A stretch of DNA of 7,513 nucleotides from Arenicella sp. GTDB lineage: Bacteria > Pseudomonadota > Gammaproteobacteria > Arenicellales > Arenicellaceae. A model generated the notes under the pieces. The model made no database searches and had not been told where the DNA came from. It saw nothing but the letters and a program-made list of their open reading frames with translations. The stretch spans positions 1 through 7,513 of the forward strand of contig JALZWI010000221.1 of assembly GCA_023299895.1 (NCBI GenBank), given 5' to 3'. Each line of letters opens with the position of its first letter. Position 1 is the first letter of the stretch. Shown here piece by piece: positions 6,883-7,513 of this stretch. Both the position numbers and the translations under genes were made by a program.

Positions 6883-6903
6883 CAATTTAGAGTAACTAAA
6901 TTG
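6883..6903. repeat. Perfect 8-bp inverted repeat
   Basis: CAATTTAG (6883-6890) and CTAAATTG (6896-6903) are exactly complementary around AGTAA. The site is A+T-rich and has no T-tract on either strand, which fits a protein-binding dyad better than a terminator. It lies between the antitoxin remnant and the antiporter gene. Confidence 0.45.
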
Positions 6904-6933
6904 CCGGGTATGCTCACAAAACCAACCTAGTTC

Positions 6934-6978
6934 AGCTCTTCCAAAGCGGATAATTAAAATTATTCGCTTTGGTGAGCT
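6934..6978 (+). repeat. Long imperfect hairpin (45 bp), best paired as plus-strand RNA
   Basis: AGCTC (6934-6938) pairs with GAGCT (6974-6978), CCAAAGCG (6941-6948) with CGCTTTGG (6965-6972) and ATAAT (6950-6954) with ATTAT (6959-6963), around a TAAA loop. Position 6949/6964 is G and T: a G-U pair in plus-strand RNA but an A/C mismatch in minus-strand RNA. On the plus strand the stem is followed by TTTAATTTATATAT. It sits just beyond the antitoxin remnant and may end its transcript, or a transcript from the other strand. Confidence 0.55.
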
Positions 6979-6983
6979 TTAAT

Positions 6984-7251
6984 TTATATATAAATCTTTA
7001 AATGTGTGCCCGTGGCTTAGGCTACCCGCAACAGTGTCTTAACCGTGATTCTGATCACCCGACTCAATGCGGGCGACCAGAGATTGCTTGACATCCATTC
7101 TTTCGGCCAATTCTTCCTGAGTTAAGCCAGAAACAGCACACGCCTCGATGACGGCTGAAGCTAATTCAAACTCATTGTCCATTCCTTCATATGCTGCTTT
7201 GAAATCAGGGTCTTTTAACAACTGCTTTTTCAAATCGGTTATGTTACTCAT
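6984..7251 (-). pseudogene. XRE-family (HigA-like) antitoxin, C-terminus lost by frameshift and nonsense codon
   Basis: The intact part runs from the ATG at 7251 to a TAA at 7039 (70 residues). It has the usual N-terminal helix of chromosomal XRE antitoxins (LKKQLLKDPDFKAAYEGMD) and a complete helix-turn-helix at about 43-63 (LTQEELAERMDVKQSLVARIESG). It then ends abruptly after DQN-HG. If the frame is shifted at about 7047, the next codons read TVKTLLRVA, a TAA (7017-7019), then ATGTHLKIYI and a TAA at 6984-6986. This is the expected end of the family (TLLR.AEATGT.L.I). One small indel, most simply a 2-bp deletion after the Asn codon, and one nonsense mutation have therefore removed the last helices. 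The remaining HTH might still bind DNA. A purine-rich Shine-Dalgarno region (AGAGAGGTGA) precedes the start. Confidence 0.85.
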
Positions 7252-7367
7252 CAGTCACCTCTCTCCTCTCTCCTCTCTATTTGGCTCATTAAATGCTGAT
7301 TTATGAGCCGAATAAGCAATTTAATCGGCTCACGAAGCGCGGTTGACCTTGTTAAATTATTTTCCAT
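7251..7367 (-). CDS. Possible 38-codon ORF linking the toxin and the antitoxin remnant
   Basis: An ATG at 7367, in a different frame from the toxin, overlaps the last 11 bp of the toxin gene. It opens 38 codons (starting MENNLTRSTALREPIK) ending in TGA at 7251. That TGA shares one base with the antitoxin ATG (TGATG). The layout would couple translation of the three frames. No Shine-Dalgarno sequence precedes it, the peptide resembles nothing I know, and its C-terminal ERREERGD is simply the 7-bp repeat read as codons. It may be chance. Confidence 0.25.
   Translation of the reverse strand: MENNLTRSTALREPIKLLIRLINQHLMSQIERREERGD
7258..7278. repeat. Three perfect copies of a 7-bp repeat at the antitoxin ribosome-binding site
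   Basis: CCTCTCT occurs three times in a row (minus strand AGAGAGG), ending 6 nt before the antitoxin ATG, so it forms the Shine-Dalgarno region. The last copy together with TGA gives AGAGGTGA, complementary to the 16S 3' end. Short tandem repeats of this kind can gain or lose units by slippage. Confidence 0.8.
7283..7331 (-). promoter_or_regulatory. Two overlapping, mutually exclusive hairpins between toxin and antitoxin remnant
   Basis: The segment 7303-7311 can pair with either neighbour. GGCTCAT plus AAAT (7283-7289, 7291-7294) pairs with ATTT plus ATGAGCC (7299-7309): 11 bp, one bulged T, a 4-nt loop. Alternatively GAGCCGA (7305-7311) pairs with TCGGCTC (7325-7331), with extra A-T pairs inside. 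On the minus-strand transcript the second structure emerges first. Neither is followed by a T-tract. The geometry resembles an attenuator or a processing site upstream of the antitoxin ribosome-binding site. Confidence 0.55.
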
Positions 7368-7513
7368 ATTGGTAACGACAAGCAATGATCGTGATTTGAT
7401 TTTGATCAACTGCGTAGACAAGCCTGTTGGTATCATCAATTCTTCGCGACCAAAAACCTGATAGATTTTCCTTCAAAGGCTCGGGTTTACCGAGCCCTGA
7501 AAATGGAGATCTT
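7357..7513 (-). CDS. yoeB: YoeB/Txe-family toxin, C-terminal part (N-terminus beyond the right edge)
   Basis: The frame is open from the window edge to a TAA at 7357-7359, giving 51 residues that match the C-terminal half of YoeB. YoeB is a ribosome-dependent mRNA endonuclease of the RelE fold and the toxin of YefM-YoeB modules. Visible family signatures are GLGKPEPLKENLSGFWSRRI, then NRLVYAV, then ACRYQYGK. The basic Arg pair in WSRR, the Arg of NRLVYAV and the terminal His/Tyr region (here CRYQYGK, where E. coli has CRYHY) belong to the catalytic surface. The His83-equivalent is replaced by Gln in this reading. The cognate YefM antitoxin normally lies directly upstream and so would be outside the window. 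The downstream XRE gene is not the usual partner. Confidence 0.92.
   Translation of the reverse strand, partial: RSPFSGLGKPEPLKENLSGFWSRRIDDTNRLVYAVDQNQITIIACRYQYGK

Larger units (their letters stand above)
6729..6983. other. Non-coding region between the antiporter and the antitoxin remnant, rich in dyads
   Basis: This stretch of about 255 bp is A+T-rich and I see no gene in it. It contains a 13-bp palindrome at 6773-6785, a possible antiporter promoter at 6801-6829, an 8-bp inverted repeat at 6883-6903 and a long imperfect hairpin at 6934-6978. These are listed separately. Confidence 0.6.

Noticed and set aside
7331..7363. Integron attC-like site after the toxin gene
   Set aside because: ATTTAAC matches the RYYYAAC box, but I found no matching GTTRRRY box or attC-like inner symmetry in the expected range. 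The hairpins here do not follow attC layout.
7251..7439. A 62-codon open frame between the right edge and the antitoxin start
   Set aside because: Its first half lies out of frame over the clear YoeB C-terminus. Only the part from the ATG at 7367 onward could be real, and it is listed at low confidence.
1..7513. CRISPR array, insertion sequence, tRNA or rRNA
   Set aside because: No spaced identical repeats, transposase frame, terminal inverted repeats or tRNA-like cloverleaf were seen anywhere in the window.

Overview
The window is about 40% G+C and densely coded. Every gene I can support lies on the minus strand, so transcription runs from high to low coordinates. A PhoPQ-like two-component system with a PepSY protein, a YcfJ-type glycine-zipper protein, a CPA1 antiporter and a YoeB toxin together suggest a gammaproteobacterium, perhaps a marine one. 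The exact taxon cannot be fixed from the sequence.

Right end (about 6984-7513): the C-terminal half of a YoeB/Txe-type toxin enters from the right edge. About 105 bp later comes an XRE-family antitoxin-like gene that has lost its C-terminus. Its ancestral reading frame can still be followed to 6984, past one frameshift and one in-frame TAA. The spacer between the two genes holds two mutually exclusive hairpins, three copies of a 7-bp repeat at the ribosome-binding site and a 38-codon ORF that overlaps both neighbours.

Middle (4282-6983): after a non-coding stretch rich in dyads comes a CPA1 (NhaP-type) cation/proton antiporter. Then comes a secreted glycine-zipper protein (YcfJ-like). The promoter region of this gene carries a direct-repeat array, TTC(A/G)G at exact 11-bp steps, the layout expected for an OmpR/PhoB-family response regulator. 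A perfect 12-bp dyad separates this gene from the next operon.

Central operon (2201-4686): a secreted PepSY protein, an OmpR-family response regulator and a PhoQ-type histidine kinase, with gaps of 36 and 14 bp. The PepSY protein is probably a periplasmic accessory of the sensor.

Left end (1-2120): three genes overlapping by 1 and 4 bp. They are a membrane-anchored periplasmic protein, a polytopic GT-C-like membrane protein and a secreted protein cut by the left edge. The two flanking extracytoplasmic proteins share a short motif (aromatic, then G[YF]xE, then an amphipathic strand). This suggests one cell-envelope glycan or glycolipid module, but its substrate is unknown.

The points most worth a second look are the 11-bp operator array, the decayed antitoxin with its unusual leader, and the three-gene envelope module.
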